A stretch of DNA of 64,000 bases, taken from Actinernus sp. WN-2022 (Eukaryota; Cnidaria; Anthozoa; Actiniaria; Actinernidae). The stretch spans positions 434,001 to 498,000 of the forward strand of contig JAOWCC010000442.1 of the NCBI GenBank assembly GCA_030867875.1, in the 5' to 3' direction. This document shows positions 12,383-25,026 of this stretch, piece after piece; the stretch's first letter is position 1; each line of letters begins with the position of its first letter. Under the pieces are notes generated by a model. That model ran no database searches. It had not been told where the DNA came from and saw nothing but the letters and a program-made list of their open reading frames with translations. Made by a program: the position numbers and the translations under genes.

Positions 12383-13010
12383 ACGTTGAAATGGTTTCCC
12401 ATTGTTTTTGTCGAGCCGATCCAATCAAATCACAGAGTTACAGTACAGCACATGAACGGACATGCCGTAGTTTGTCCCACTCGTACGAAATCTGCTCTAT
12501 AATGTTTGTATTGCGACTTAATTACTTGCCACTACGATGAAATTCATGCAACCATTTCTTGTGGTACTTTTTAGTCTTCCAATAGGACAAACAGTGGCGG
12601 AAATATCCAACTCAGTGACAAATATATACTGGCAATGCCAAATTAAACTACGAATTTTGCGTAGAGTTTACCGTCAAAATCACGTTAGCCTGGAAAACCA
12701 GCCGACTTGAGAGCCAAAATCACGTCCGCCATAATACTGAAGTGCGTTCTAAATAGCAAAATATCGTACTTTACTATTCGTTCACGCGAAGCCGGTTTGT
12801 GTGAAAAGTACATGTAGCTCCACATATGTTGTCATGTTGAGTGGACTAAAATGACGTCACCTCCGCTGAAAATTTGCACGGCTAAAAATAAAGCAAGACT
12901 TCCCGTCGTGATATCGAAAAACGGTTTGAAGAGGAAAAAATATAGAAACATTTCCTTACGAATACGCAACACCATCGCTATTGCTGGTTTGCACGTAACG
13001 TCATAGCCGC
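12383..13010. other. TRIM intron, nothing recognised
   Basis: No gene, tandem repeat or element ends that I can support. Confidence 0.45.
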
Positions 13011-13013
13011 AAG

Positions 13014-13210
13014 ATATATTGTACCATTCTACTATTCATTTGATGTAGAATTGATATCTAAAATAAAAAAATTAGCTTCATAGGCACTTTAAACAATAGA
13101 TTCCTCTTTAGCTTCCTTTGTTGGGGCACCAACATGGCCGCCATGCCCTTTGTCATTTGAATCTCTGGGGATTGAGTGCAAACCAGCAATATGAAACTTT
13201 GATCGTATCG
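13014..13210. mobile_element. MITE remnants: end of family H plus half of hairpin family I
   Basis: 13014-13091 matches one end of the element at 29564-30008 (ATTGATATCTAAAATAAAAA to CATAGGCACTTTAA). 13093-13190 matches half of the hairpin element seen at 38046-38182 and 63797-63937 (CACCAACATGGCCGCCATGC, then GAGTGCAAACC). Both are truncated. Confidence 0.65.
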
Positions 13211-14380
13211 GCACTTTAAGCGTTAAAATAACTGGGAGAAAGTGCTGCGTTTGTGAAACAATTTCGTTCTCGAAATGCAAATAACTCTTATTAACCTTGT
13301 TTGCTCGGTCCGTACCGTAAGTTATGGGGTTTGTTTTCCTTCAGTTTGATGGCCCAAGCGCGAAGCACATTTTAAGGTAATTCAATGGCCTGCCGGATGA
13401 ATACCAATAATTACGTGATAGCGATCAGTTAAATTAATGAGTGTAAAACTGAATACTTCAAATTTTATAGGCTGAGCTTCATATACTTTTCTCCAAATAA
13501 AATAAAATAAAATATTTAACAACTTATTGTTATTATTCCGATATTAATGTTTAAAGTAATCTCTAAACCTTCCGAATCCTTATTTGACACAAACTAAAAA
13601 ACATATTGTACTAAATATCATATTGTCTTTATGAATACCGTAGACTGCACACAATCAACCTCCCTTGTATAACCACCCCCCTTCCACTTGTACTTCAGTA
13701 TGACCTCCCATCCATGTATATAAAACCCTGCTACCCACCTACCTCTCTAGAGATCCACAAACATATTGTGTAACTTCTAAGGAATAAATGTGACCTGTTA
13801 TTTAGTTTCTTATACTATAAAACTAAAAATAGAAATTGCCACAGAGCAACCGGGCCATGGAGTTTAAGTAAATGTCTTCAAGCCACACGGGAACATATTT
13901 CGAAGTACTTGGTTTCTCGGGTGAGGTGAAACATTTTACCGCACACCGAAAAGCTATTCTAACGTAGCGGGTTTTTTTTCAAACGAGACGTGTGCTGCAA
14001 TTTGGTAGAAAATATTGTTCTATTTTATGGTACTATGTATTTAATAACATGATTGAGCTAATGGGTCAACGCTCCACCTGTTTTTGTTTTCAATTTTGCA
14101 ACGGCTGTAACGAAACACCATCGCAAAATATCAATTGAATTTAATGTGTCAAAATCTAGCTTTGGTGCTTACATGAAGAACAAATTTACCCTTCTAATAA
14201 AATGTTTATCCTTGCCTCTAACAAACTCGCTTGGATTGGCTGTTAAAATTTAATACTAATAATTAATTACAATGTAACTATAAAAATAATAGTACTAATG
14301 AATATTTTTTTATAAGTTAACTTAATAAAAAAATATTAATAGCTTTATTTGATGATAGAAATACTAAAAGGACTGCAAAC
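13211..14380. other. TRIM intron, nothing recognised
   Basis: AT-rich sequence without supported features. Confidence 0.45.
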
Positions 14381-14662
14381 ATGGCGCGAAATACAGTGTT
14401 TGTATGGGAATCCGATTTTAAGTAAAAACGAGTCAAATTCCGCGTGAAAATTTACAGACAATGTATCGAAAACTGAAAACACGATTGAACGCTTCCCAGC
14501 ACAGCTACATCCCTGAAATTTCGATATTGTTAATCTTTTACCTACTATCTTAAGTTTGTATCTGAAGAATATTTCATCAATTCGATTTTACGGATTTTAT
14601 TTGGCATCGGATTCCCATCGAATCCCATACAAACACTGTATTTCGTCAGCATTTCGTGCCAT
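14381..14662. mobile_element. MITE with TIR GCGAAATACAGTGTTTGTAT
   Basis: GAAATACAGTGTTTGTATGG at the left is inverted at the right as CCCATACAAACACTGTATTT. Related copies sit at 15190-15506 and 45391-45699; all share the inner segment CCCAGCACAGCTACAT or its variants. Confidence 0.7.
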
Positions 14663-14689
14663 GCACTCCATTTACCGCGAACTGGTCTA

Positions 14690-14806
14690 TTTCTGTGCCG
14701 TTTATAAATAACGCTAATCACATGCGTGACGTCATGTTAGATAACTATGTAAGGTTAATGTGTCTTCCCTCTGTAAATAAAGAATATTGTATTGTATTGT
14801 ATGTGG
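14690..14806 (+). mobile_element. Possible LINE 3' end with TATTG microsatellite
   Basis: CTGTAAATAAAGAATATTGT followed by ATTGTATTGTAT is the style of tail left by CR1/L2-type LINEs. No reverse transcriptase is adjacent, so only the tail could be present. Confidence 0.4.
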
Positions 14807-15187
14807 TGTGACATTTATATTCACCAAAGTCAAAATATGGCCACGGCAAGGCTTCTTTAAGAAAAATAAATATGACAGATAGCAAGGCCCCTCAAGTAAA
14901 ATATATTTAGAATGAGAATTAGACAAAATAAAGCACTGCATTTTGTATTATTTACGAAGACGAATATGGATGTCCAAACCAACTGATATCACGCATGTGA
15001 TTTGCAACTTTAACGGAATAAAAATTCTCGCATGATTTTTGACAATTATGTATAACTTCGACAAGGAGAAAAATAACGTTCGCGCTCTCCAAATGTATTT
15101 TTCATTCCTCAAAATGGCTAAGGGGAGACTAAAAATTAAAATTAATTAAAAAAGGGTTTGATTTTTCGCTTCATATAGGCACTTTAA

Positions 15188-15637
15188 GATACCAGGTGAA
15201 ATATTAACTGATAAAAATTTGAGGGATGTACTGTGCTGGGAAGCTAGACTTGCTCCAAGTGGAACGCTAAGAAGGACTTTGAGAAAGTCTACTGGGAAGC
15301 GTGCAATCGTGTTCGCTTCCCAGTACAGCTACATCTCTCAAATTTTGAACAGTTAATCTTTTGCCTGGTATCTTAAGTTTACAGAAATACAATTAGCATT
15401 TACAACTACGTTCTCGATTACAGTTTATTGCCGGTAAATATTTCAGAAATTATTACGGAAATTATTTAGCATCGGATTCCCATACAAATACTGTATTTCG
15501 CGCCATGTGTGCACCCTTTCCAAATCAGGGTAATAAGTTCATGTCCTAGATACACCAATATGTTACTTACGTTCTATGACCGAAACATAATAGAACGTAA
15601 TTAACCTATTGTTGTATATAGGACATGAACTTATTAC
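15188..15637. repeat. Two neighbouring fold-back repeats
   Basis: 15188-15376 is inverted around 15280 (AGATACCAGGTGAAATATTA against TAATCTTTTGCCTGGTATCT) and extends into the right end of the preceding MITE family at 15506. 15528-15637 is a second hairpin (TAATAAGTTCATGTCCTA against TAGGACATGAACTTATTA). Confidence 0.7.
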
Positions 15638-17770
15638 CCAAATCAGTGTCGAAATTAACGGCGAACTCGTCTGTTCTGATTGGGATAAGGAAGAGTGAAA
15701 AAACTAGATGTGAAACAAGCACAAAACAATACAGATTTGTATTCCAATATAAAGCATGCCGTCTAAGGCTTCTTTATTTGTTAAGTATTAGCAACAAGAA
15801 GCTGCATGCACTAGCTTTCATGCACTCAGGTGTACAACAGTTCGTTAGGAATTCAGTTGTTATTAAACAACTTTGACTTTTTTTCCAAAACTGAAACCTG
15901 CTTTGTTGGTTTGTTGAAGCTATTTGCATTTATGGATATGTCAGCGATTTCATATGTTCGGCTACATGCATGCGAGTCCTGTGCGACATCTTTGAAGTTC
16001 TTTAACATTTTGTTGACCTAGAAAATCATATCTAAAACTTTAATTCAGACATTTGTCGGAATTAGTTTTCTCGCATTCAAGTGAACTATATTTGATCTGT
16101 AGTTTTGTCGAAGTAATTAAAAGGGCCCCTAGCGTTGTCACAAGTTAGCGAGAAGTTTACATCGCTAATTCCTCGCATGGCCTCAAATCACATTGAAAAA
16201 CTATCACAATTGCGCGAGCCCGTACAGCAAAAAAAATTGAGCTCTTTGAAAAACACACAAGTTAGAACTGATTCAAATGTTCACAAGAAATCCGAATGAT
16301 AATCTTTTAACAGCTTTTAATAAACCTACGTAAAAAATACAAACTAGTATATCTAATAGGGTAGTGTTAGAAGAAAACCTACAGTAGCTCTTTGACAGGA
16401 AAATATATTAAATTACTGGGTGATAAAAATACCAAGGCCGTTAGATTAATATATCTTGTAGTTTTGGGGCCATCATGCGACTGAAGCCTGTTTGAGCTGT
16501 GGTGTCTTTTCTCAAAAGTCGTCTGATTTATTTTCATTTGAAAATTAAATAAATTCCCTGTAAATTCCCTGATCATGAGCCTACCAATTCCCGCCATTTT
16601 CTTGCGATTCCCAGCACAAAGAACCGCTGTTCTCCCCGGGTGAAGTTTACTGCACCGGCAATCAACTGTAATCGAGAACGTAATTGTAAATGCTAATTGT
16701 ATTTGAACTTTATCGAAGGCCAATAGAAGAAAATGATTTGCTTCTCACCATCTTGCTCTTTGGAAACTGATAGCCATTATCTCCGCCCCAAACTATCAAA
16801 CTGTATAATTATGCTCTCACTGAGCCGGTCCGATCGCTTACACGACTCCAGTGACTCGCGCATGTGATCATCAAGTTATACAAAACATATTTTGTGGGTT
16901 AAACTCGTTGTTATAGTAAACTTCACGTCACAACACAAGACTAATAAGGAGCACTGAAGGAACTGTAGTAAAAATACAAACGAAGATGATCAGAATTAGC
17001 CTGAAGTACAGCGTACGACAAAGCACTCGCGAATTTGCGTAAATGACTCTCCTTCAGATGCCAAGCTGCAGGAAATGCAAACAACATAACCCGCTAAAGG
17101 ATTGCTCGTCCCCTCCCCAATGGAGACTATTATGGTACCAGTATTCCCTGAATTAAAAAGGAAGCTGAAATGTTGGAGAATACAAAAAACAAGCATATAA
17201 ACTACAATATCAATGATGCGCGGATCTTTCCTTCAGTATCGTATCAATGGCTGCCAAAAATTCCTCCAGTCGGAAGGGCAGGAGCACATTGTTTATTCAG
17301 TTGCGCATTCATAAAGTTACGAGCGCGCGCTCTTTGTTCGAAAGTGCCATTATGTAGCGGGTAGGCAGCGCACGAACAAAAACTGCAACTACATCGAAGC
17401 AATTTTCAGCAGTGTTAACCTATTTTAACCTTTCTTTATTTAAAAATATGAGACAGAAATACACAATATCCAATACTACTACGATACACTTACGTCAGAA
17501 TCTCAGCATAAACTTTGTGCACTGCTGTTAGCGCTGGTATACTCGAACTACACTGCTCTTAGCCAATCAATCCAGAAATGTTGTCATGTAACATAGGCAA
17601 AATATTAAATAAATAGAAAATATTAAGAACTTAGTAGGATATTCAAATATTGATATCTGTTAGTTTTCTTTAAAATAGAAACGTTATACGGTGGAGAGTT
17701 ATAAAGTTATAATGAAGAGAATAAATTAATTTAAAATCGTTGGATATTTTGCTACAAAAACAAAAAGGTA
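15638..17770. other. TRIM intron, 5' part; nothing recognised
   Basis: No supported gene. A segment near 16655-16700 is an inverted copy of 15380-15430 (GAGAACGTAATTGTAAATGC). Open frames here show no known domain. Confidence 0.45.
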
Positions 17771-17784
17771 AAAAGATTAGTTAC

Positions 17785-18904
17785 CTGCACAGCTTGAAAT
17801 CACCAACTTCCCAACGTTTAGAGCTTCATGGACGTTGTCACTAGTCTTGTAATACACTGATGGACTTTCTCGTAGTTGTGGCCTTTGTTTCTCATGTGTG
17901 ACCAGCAGTTCTTGTCCACGCTGAGCAGTAGTTGACTGGGTTTGCAAAACCTCGGTTTTCAGGTTTCTATTAACTATACCCTCTACGTGTTCCACATAAC
18001 TTGTCAGCTGACCAATCTTCAGCTGCAAATCTTCCTGAAGGACGCTATGCGAGGTTTCTTGTTTGTTTTGTACCTCGTCTATCTTTGCCACCACTTCCGC
18101 CTCGTGTTCTCTCAACTTGCGAATTGCAGCTTCAACGCTCTCGTGCACTTCGCTTCGAGCTAAGTCTAATTCTTTTTGTGTATCAGCCAACTCGTTCTGT
18201 GAACTGGTCAGTACAGTATGACAATATGTAACTGCCTTCTTTATGCGTTCGGCTTGTTCGATCATAGCTGCTTTCGCTTCTTCTGCTGCCTCCTCCATGC
18301 TTGTGATATCGTGTGTCTTGTGAGTTAGCGTCACACACTTCTGGCAAACGCACTTTTGGCATGTTTTTGTCCTACAAAAGTATTCCAGTCGGTTGTGTTC
18401 ATGGCTAACTTCCTTACAGTACATGGGTCGTTGTAGGAAATCTCGAACATCTTCCGACTTGAATTCGCGTAGCGGGATGATTCGATGATTTCGTGTAATT
18501 TTGACTTTTCTGTGTAGCTCTATGCATTGTGCACACAGAAGGTCACTGCAATCAGAACAAAATGCACAGACGACCACAGCTTCCTCGCAATTACCACACA
18601 CGGTTCTTGGGCTTTCCTGACTGGAACTGGCAGTTTCCAAGGCTGTGTACAGCTCCAGTAAACCAGCCAGGTAGAATGATGCTCGCAGATTTGATGGATC
18701 TCCATTCAGCAGCTCCACTACCGAACGGCACTCGGGACATGTGAAGGGCTGGTGGTTTTTATGGCACGTTCCCAACCAACTTGTGATACAGTGTTGGCAA
18801 AAATTGTGTAAACACGGGAGAGTTTTTGGATTCGTAAAAACCTCCCCGCATATGGCACACTGTAACTTTGCAGAAAATTCTCTCAGGAGGTCTTCGAACC
18901 CCAT
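17785..18904 (-). CDS. TRIM2/3/71-like protein, exon 1: RING, two B-boxes, coiled coil
   Basis: N-terminal exon of the TRIM gene. I choose the start MGFEDLLREFSAKLQCAICG at 18904, because cnidarian and vertebrate TRIMs usually begin a few residues before the RING; an in-frame ATG 90 bases upstream also exists. A C3HC4 RING spans about residues 16-62 (CAIC, CLHNFC, CPEC). B-box 1 follows at about 100-145 (CGNC, CAFC, CAQC) and B-box 2 at about 165-205 (C-H-E-H and HKTHD). A heptad-rich coiled coil runs over about 210-330. The exon ends at a donor (GCAG|GTAACT) at 17785 in phase 1, matching the acceptor at 6733. The RING predicts E3 ubiquitin ligase activity and the NHL propeller predicts RNA or protein target binding. 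An orthology call between TRIM2, TRIM3 and TRIM71 is not possible from the sequence alone. Confidence 0.92.
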
Positions 18905-19337
18905 CTTTTCTTTGCGTTGTTTCAATGTCAGCGTCTTGCCCAGACTTTGTGGCAGAATGCCTCTGCGTAATTTCTTATACCTTGTGAACAACACGTGATC
19001 TAGGCGTGTGGATCTCTAGTTACCATGGATTAGAAAGTTGCTGTCAGGAGGGGTAAACTAATGAACAGCTCTTGAAAGAAGCGCGTTTAATAGTAACTCG
19101 TCTTTAAGATATTCTCCTTGAAAAGAACTGAACTTTCAAAGTTAAAGTAAAGATTGTGATTTAGATTACAAGAAATGGCTTGAACGTTTCGTTTAAATAT
19201 CCATAGAGTTGATTGTGGTACGTCTTACAAAATTTGCTATACTTTGGCTACAACAACTGTACTAAGACACCACAGAATCCGCTTAGACCCAAATGGGAAT
19301 CAGATTTTGCAGGGTTTCACGCTTTTCGAGCGATCTA

Positions 19338-20126
19338 AGAAAGGTCTGGCAACAAGAAAGCTGTCTGATGGTGTTTGAAGCAACTTAATTTCTAACGCAT
19401 TGAGTAAATTGCTTAAATATTGGTAGTAGTTAAAACTTGTTATGAAGAGAAGAGAGGGCACTATATATTCACGTGATGTATGTCAGTCCCCCGGAAAACA
19501 TAACACGGAGAATATGCAAATGTTACAGGAGCAAGAGGTCGTCAACTTCCTGGGTTTCTCAGAATTTATAGACAAAGGAAAAATAACTTGGCACTCAGTG
19601 CCGGATTCCTTTGAAGGATTGGTGCATATTTGTTAGAATTAGAATAAGACAGAAATAGTAAACTATTTGTCGTTTCAATAAAACCTGACACTTTGACCAA
19701 TGAAATTCTTTCGTTTGGCGTATGAAAGAACACAACTACTGTTTCACATTTGATTTTGGCAAACGTTGCATTTGGAACGTAATCAAACTCGACAAATTGT
19801 TTCACGTTTCAAGCTTGAACTTTGATCTTCGCTGCTAGTATGTCAGAGAAAGGTGTGGGAACAAGAAAGCTGTCTGATGGTGTTTGAAACAACTTTTAAA
19901 ATTTCTAACGCATTGAGTGAAGTTCTTAAATATTGGTAGCAGTTAAAACTTGTTATAAAGAGAAGAGAGGACTCTATATTCACGTGATGTATGTCAGTCT
20001 CCCGGAAAACATAACACGGAGAATATGCAAATGCACTGTACGTACGTGGAAGTCGTGGGATACTTTTGAAGGGTTGGTGATCATGAATATTTGTGAGAAT
20101 TACAATAAGACATAAATAGCACACTG
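19338..20126. repeat. Diverged direct duplication upstream of the TRIM start
   Basis: 19338-19670 and 19845-20126 share long blocks, for example ACAAGAAAGCTGTCTGATGG, CACGTGATGTATGTCAGT and AACATAACACGGAGAATATG, with indels and substitutions. The pair lies 450-1200 bp upstream of the TRIM start codon, so it could overlap its promoter or 5' UTR. Confidence 0.75.
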
Positions 20127-20129
20127 AAG

Positions 20130-20890
20130 CTCAACGGTTGATCTACCTCTATTAATTCTAAAGAACTGTCTGAGAACTGTTATACCATTTGAAACTGTTT
20201 TCTACTTCTTTTTTTATTTGATTTATAATAACTTTTAAGCATAATTTTCATTTTAAATTGGTTTCGTTTTAGTTCTGTTGCTCAGCCAAGTTTGTCCAAC
20301 GTGAGAAACAATTAAAAAAATTCAACAACTACAAAAGAAACTCAGTTATATTTAGTACAACTATGAAGGGTAAAGAAATCGGTTTGCTCAAAGGATGAAC
20401 TACCATTGTTACAATCTTAAATGAGTCGAAACGAGTCAAAACAACGCTGTACTTTGTTGATAAACAAAGTTCATCCAACGAAACATCTGGATCCTTCCTT
20501 CACTTTCAATTATGTGGATTTGTGATTTGTTAATCTATTTTATTGCTATAACATTAGTAACATTACTGAAGTACGCATCTAATGCTATTACTTTAGTAAG
20601 TTGGTACATATTTATCACTTTGTATCAGTGTACTTGCTGTTGAAGAATTATTCTAAAGCGGAGTAACTATAATCTTATGCAAAGCAGTTCTCTTAAGTGA
20701 TACCTTATTGGTTGTTCATTAATCGTTAAGGGAATACAAACGTCCCATATCTGGTAAGGCATATGTCAATCAATGCCAGAATTATCTTATGGCGCTAATT
20801 GATTATAAGTTTAGTAACAATACAAATTTTCTTTAAATGAACCGCCAATAAAGAAATAGAGCCCGAAGCCACTTTAATATTCTGATTCAA
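20130..20890. other. Intergenic, nothing recognised
   Basis: AT-rich; no supported gene or element. Confidence 0.45.
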
Positions 20891-21150
20891 TAGGCCCTTT
20901 GCAGCTAACACATCACGTGGTTGTACTGGAGAGCAAAAAATATCTGACTTCATTTATTTTAATGTATTGTACAAGATCGGTATTGCTATTAGCAAAACGT
21001 ATTTGTAAATGCTATTTTCCACCTACAATCGATTGTCGATCTTTCAAAAACAGCGATTTGAAAGATAGCTTGCTCTCCAGCATTCATGGCAACATTCGTT
21101 ATTGAAGTATTATATATATCAGAACGTGACTGTTAGCTGCAAAGGGCCTA
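20891..21150. mobile_element. MITE family B, internally deleted copy
   Basis: TAGGCCCTTTGCAGCTAACA at the left and TGTTAGCTGCAAAGGGCCTA at the right are exact inverses. Compared with 23594-23873, part of the centre is missing. Confidence 0.8.
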
Positions 21151-22098
21151 TTGATTACGAAGTTTGTTAACTGCGAAACTTGTAAATCTTGAGCGATGTC
21201 ACGAACTTTCGACTGAGTTTTAAATCCTTTTGCGTCGTTTCAGAATATTTTTGTTTTTAGTTATAGCTTGCGCACTTTCTGGGTTGTTTCGTTAATCTTT
21301 CACACTTAGCCGGTTCTGAAAGACAAACTTGAAAATTGCAAAGAACCGTGGACGAAAATCCTGCTGGTTGCTTCGTTGGATCTAAGTCAGATCTAATCTA
21401 ATCTGAAAGACAACAGCTAGATTCTTTATTTTTGTTTGTTGACTTATACTGCACACAGTTTCTCTGCTGCCTCTGTGTTTCTTTTGCTACACCAATCCAA
21501 ATCACTTGACATTATAGAAATCAGGTTTATGATTTTTAAATAAGATTCCGGTTAATTTCGGTTTCCCAGGCCAACATTGATACGCAACTTGTACCGGCCT
21601 TCTAGCTAGATGATACCCTGGGTACCAGAGGTTCTACTCTCTCGCTTATAGCGAAAGTTAAGCGCGAAGCGCCTCCATCGAGGACCGAAGCGACGTGAAC
21701 CGGTTTTAGGTTTATATTCAATCAAGATGGCGGAAGACTTTCTCTGAAGCAGTTTCTGTAACATTCAAGTCGCTTTTCCCAGAAATGGAATGTCTCAAAC
21801 CTCAACATTAGAGAGCTGGGAAGTCGAGGTATGTTCGCTATGCCAAAGACGGCCGTCAATTCACCCAAGGGGTTTTAACTGATTTATACCCTAAAACGTT
21901 CCCTCCCCCCTAAAGAAATGTAGTCATTGTTACCATGGAATTTTCATCTGACCCAAAGTACTGGGGGCTCAAAGTTCTCAGTCGGCCATTTAGAAGCATT
22001 GTCGTTGGATTGCTACGGAGCTCGCGGGAAGTGTGTTTGGGGAATACAGATAATTTTTAGTTTTCAAGCCTTTTCACCATTTATAGAGGTGGACATCA
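21151..22098. other. Intergenic, nothing recognised
   Basis: A GC-richer patch lies at about 21640-21730, but no convincing coding region or RNA. Confidence 0.4.
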
Positions 22099-22420
22099 TT
22101 AAGGTGCCTATGAAGCTTTTTTTATATTTTAGATATCAATTCTACATCAAGTGAATAGTAGAATGGTACAATATATCTTGCTTTGAATGCTGTGCCGCTG
22201 AGTTAAGGTTTTAATATCCAAAATGCTAATTACATGACGTCAGGCGAGGCATCAATTATTATACAAAATGTTTTGTTACAATTAAACATTTTTTTAAATT
22301 ATCAGTGTTATACCCATGCTTGAAACAAAATGTTAGAAATTTGTTTTCCTATATCAGTAGAAACGCCCATTTACAACCACTAATAAGTGATTGCAGATAC
22401 CTCCCCTGACGTCATATTAA
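22099..22420. mobile_element. MITE family H, one end present
   Basis: TTAAGGTGCCTATGAAGC and the following 120 bp match the left part of 29564-30008, including GAATGCTGTGCCGCTGAGTT and CTAATTACATGACGTCAG. The right end is missing or rearranged. Confidence 0.65.
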
Positions 22421-22669
22421 AGTCCCAGTGTCAACCATTATGCTTTGCGCGCCGCTGTTTTTGTTTTGACCGGCATCAAGACGAGGCTTCTATTGTTTCG
22501 AGTGAACTAAACTGCGTTTGTTCTTCGTCGTGTGGTTCGTTCAATCGTTGGCACGAAGCTTTTAAGGAACAAATGGTTCCACGAGGGATTCCAATTCATC
22601 AGTTCAGTGGAACAAGAAGGTAGAAGGAATGCGTATATGGCTTCTTAATTGTGGATGTTCAAATCGACG

Positions 22670-22870
22670 AAGAACTAATGGAGGTTTGTGATCTTCGACT
22701 TCGTATCTGTGAAACTGATATTCTTGGGTTGCAATCAATCCCTGGAGATTCAAAAGACGCGGCAGCCATGCTGGAGGACGGAACAAGACACTAATGAGGA
22801 ATCTTTTGTTAATGTTCCTCCAACATGGCCGCCGTGACTTCATGTGCAACCCACGAATTACAACCAGGAT
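22670..22870. mobile_element. Hairpin MITE family I, diverged copy
   Basis: The inverted pair GCGGCAGCCATGCTGGAGGA and TCCTCCAACATGGCCGCCGT with outer TTGCAATCAATCCCTGGAGA matches the family at 38046-38182. Confidence 0.6.
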
Positions 22871-22906
22871 CACACATAACTCAGTCAGATCGTCCCGGAA
22901 GCCGAT

Positions 22907-23179
22907 TTAATAGAGTGGAATGGTTATGAAACCCGGCAAACTTCAAAGGGGCTAACAAAGGCGCTGCGATTTATGTTGGAAGGGGGCAAGACAAAAGATT
23001 GTGCAGGGTCATAGTTCATTAGCGTCCCCTGAACGACTGAACTCGCACGTTTCTATTGGCGGATTGATTAACACATTGGAATTTCTATTGTGTTTTGTGC
23101 AAGGTCACGGTTGAAAAAAAGTAACAAAGACATATAACAAAGAAGGTCGCTGGGTTTCATAACCATTCCACTCTATTAA
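22907..23179. mobile_element. MITE with TTAA ends and TIR TAGAGTGGAATGGTTATGAA
   Basis: TTAATAGAGTGGAATGGTTA at the left and TAACCATTCCACTCTATTAA at the right are exact inverses, about 273 bp overall. The TTAA ends could be the target site. Confidence 0.8.
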
Positions 23180-23593
23180 CTATGTTTAAACCGAGTAGAA
23201 TGCACATGCAAAGGTCAGTGCGCAAGGAGAAGAGGCAAGGGTTCGTGCAAATGCCGCGAAATACGAAAGCCGACGTGAAGTGTCATGACCAAAGTTGCCT
23301 TGGATAATTTTAGCTGACAGTAGTTGTTTCAGATTGTCTCAACGATATAAATCATACGTTATTTATATTTCGGTTTAATAGAACGAAGAAAGAGCCGACA
23401 ACAGTCAAGATGGGGCCATACGACTGATTACGAGTTCAAATTCTCAGGGTGAAATAGAGGCATTAAAAATACGTATAATTTTCAGAAATCGTATTTAATA
23501 CCAGTTTGAAGCCAACTTGGATCCCTTCGTAGCACATTCACTTGAAAATCTATAAGTTTTGATGGCTCATTTTCAACGGAAAAGCATGCACAA

Positions 23594-23873
23594 TAGACCC
23601 TTTGCAGCTAACAAATCACGTGGTTGTACTGGAGAGCAAAAAAATAAACTGACTTCATTTATTTAAAGGCCTTGTACGAGATCGGTATTGCTATTAGAAA
23701 AACGAATGCTATTTCCCACCTCCAATCAATTGCCGATCTTTCTAAAACTGCGTTTTTAAAGATAGCTTGCTCTCCAGTATTCATGGCAACGCCTTTCCCA
23801 TGGGGATCATGAGCTCAATTCATTCGTTAATGAAGTATTATATCAGCACGTGACTGTTAGCTGCAAAGGGCCT
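23594..23873. mobile_element. MITE family B, full copy
   Basis: TAGACCCTTTGCAGCTAACA to TGTTAGCTGCAAAGGGCCTA, 280 bp. It carries the shared interior (TTGCTCTCCAGTATTCATGG, CCCATGGGGATCATGAGC) in the opposite orientation to the copy at 660-939. Confidence 0.85.
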
Positions 23874-24550
23874 ATTTTGCAATGAACATGCACCTTCCAA
23901 AAACAATGAAAATAGCAGTATAAATAACAATATAGGTAAATAAGTGGTCTTTTTAGTACGTTGTTTCAAGCCTGAACATGGAGAGAAAAGACATGCTATT
24001 GGCGAACCTGCATGAGTAGCAGCAGCCTTGACTTCACAAACCAGCTGGTTGGAATACCTGGACAAGACTTGGGACCACCTGCAGGAAATCGTCCAGACTG
24101 GTGTGAATTCAAGGTGTGTCGGTCCATGCCAGACAAACACGAGAACGTGTGTTGCAAGAGGGTAACCTGTGTTACTGCATATACAGCTTTTCGAAACATA
24201 TTTTTAGACAGATATATCCTAGAGGTATGTATCAAAGCAAGGTGCGACATACGTTTCACGCATCCACGAGTTAAAAAGGCATATTTTAACCTTCACAGGG
24301 AATCCAGTTATGAGTTAGAAACAAGGATTAGGATACATATTTATACCTGACTTTATTATTCACATAACATTATTACACACGATGTCAGTTACAAAATACA
24401 AAGATTTCCAACATACATAAAATGAATAAAAGATTGAACAGTCATCAACATGCTTGCATATAAAGAGTCATATTTACATTGTAAGTACTGAGTTGCACTT
24501 AGATTATTTACAATGTCAGTGGCCTGTTTTGGTATTCTCATCCGATCCAT
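23874..24550. other. Intergenic, nothing recognised
   Basis: Lies beyond the 3' end of the NME7 gene. No supported features; the first few hundred bases next to 24551 are probably 3' UTR. Confidence 0.4.
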
Positions 24551-24583
24551 TCACTGATCTAAGATCTTGAAGAAATACTCCAC
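24551..24583 (-). CDS. NME7: NME7 last coding exon
   Basis: After the acceptor TTTCTGTAG the exon reads VEYFFKILDQ-stop, matching the conserved C-terminus of NME7 (human ends in a similar YFFKILD motif). The stop codon is at 24553-24551. The exon starts in phase 0, matching the end of the preceding exon at 25240. NME7 is a two-domain nucleoside diphosphate kinase of centrosomes and ciliary doublet microtubules. Confidence 0.9.
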   Translation of the reverse strand: MEYFFKILDQ

Positions 24584-24851
24584 CTACAGAAATATGAGCA
24601 TATTTATTAAGAAATAGGATGCAAACAAGTGTCAGTACAAGAGGGTGGAGGGTAATCGATCCCTAGAAATTTGGGTGTACTGCCAGGGACCCAAAAACCT
24701 GACCCTCTTTCAGACCCACACTTGAGATTTCGATATTGTCATTTTTTACACCTGACCACAAAAAAATGGGACCATTTGTGAAGTGGGTTAGGGCAACTAG
24801 TGAACAGGGTGATAATTTGAGCAAATAGCGTAAAACCCACTCTGCGAGAAG

Positions 24852-25026
24852 GGTTTGCTCTAGCCTGTTCACAGGCCCTGGATACTAAAAAAACAAAAAC
24901 ATCTGACAAAACAAAAGAGAAGACGAGAACTGAGGTAGACAACGTGAAGGGAGGAGTCCCCTCGCCACGTTTTATTTTCATCATTTTCCCCAGTATCTAG
25001 AGCGTGTGAACAGGCTAGGTTTGCTC
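24852..25026. mobile_element. Mutator-like MITE, second copy, in an NME7 intron
   Basis: The element 24861-25017 has ends TAGCCTGTTCACAGG and GTGTGAACAGGCTA, flanked by the 9-bp repeat GGTTTGCTC (24852-24860 and 25018-25026). Its interior resembles 8059-8226 in inverted orientation. Confidence 0.85.

Noticed and set aside
16379..16723. 114-residue minus-strand frame
   Set aside because: No recognisable domain; includes sequence that recurs inverted at 15380-15430, so probably repeat DNA.
22387..22623. Plus-strand frame with several cysteines
   Set aside because: Begins inside a MITE remnant and has no recognisable domain or splice support.
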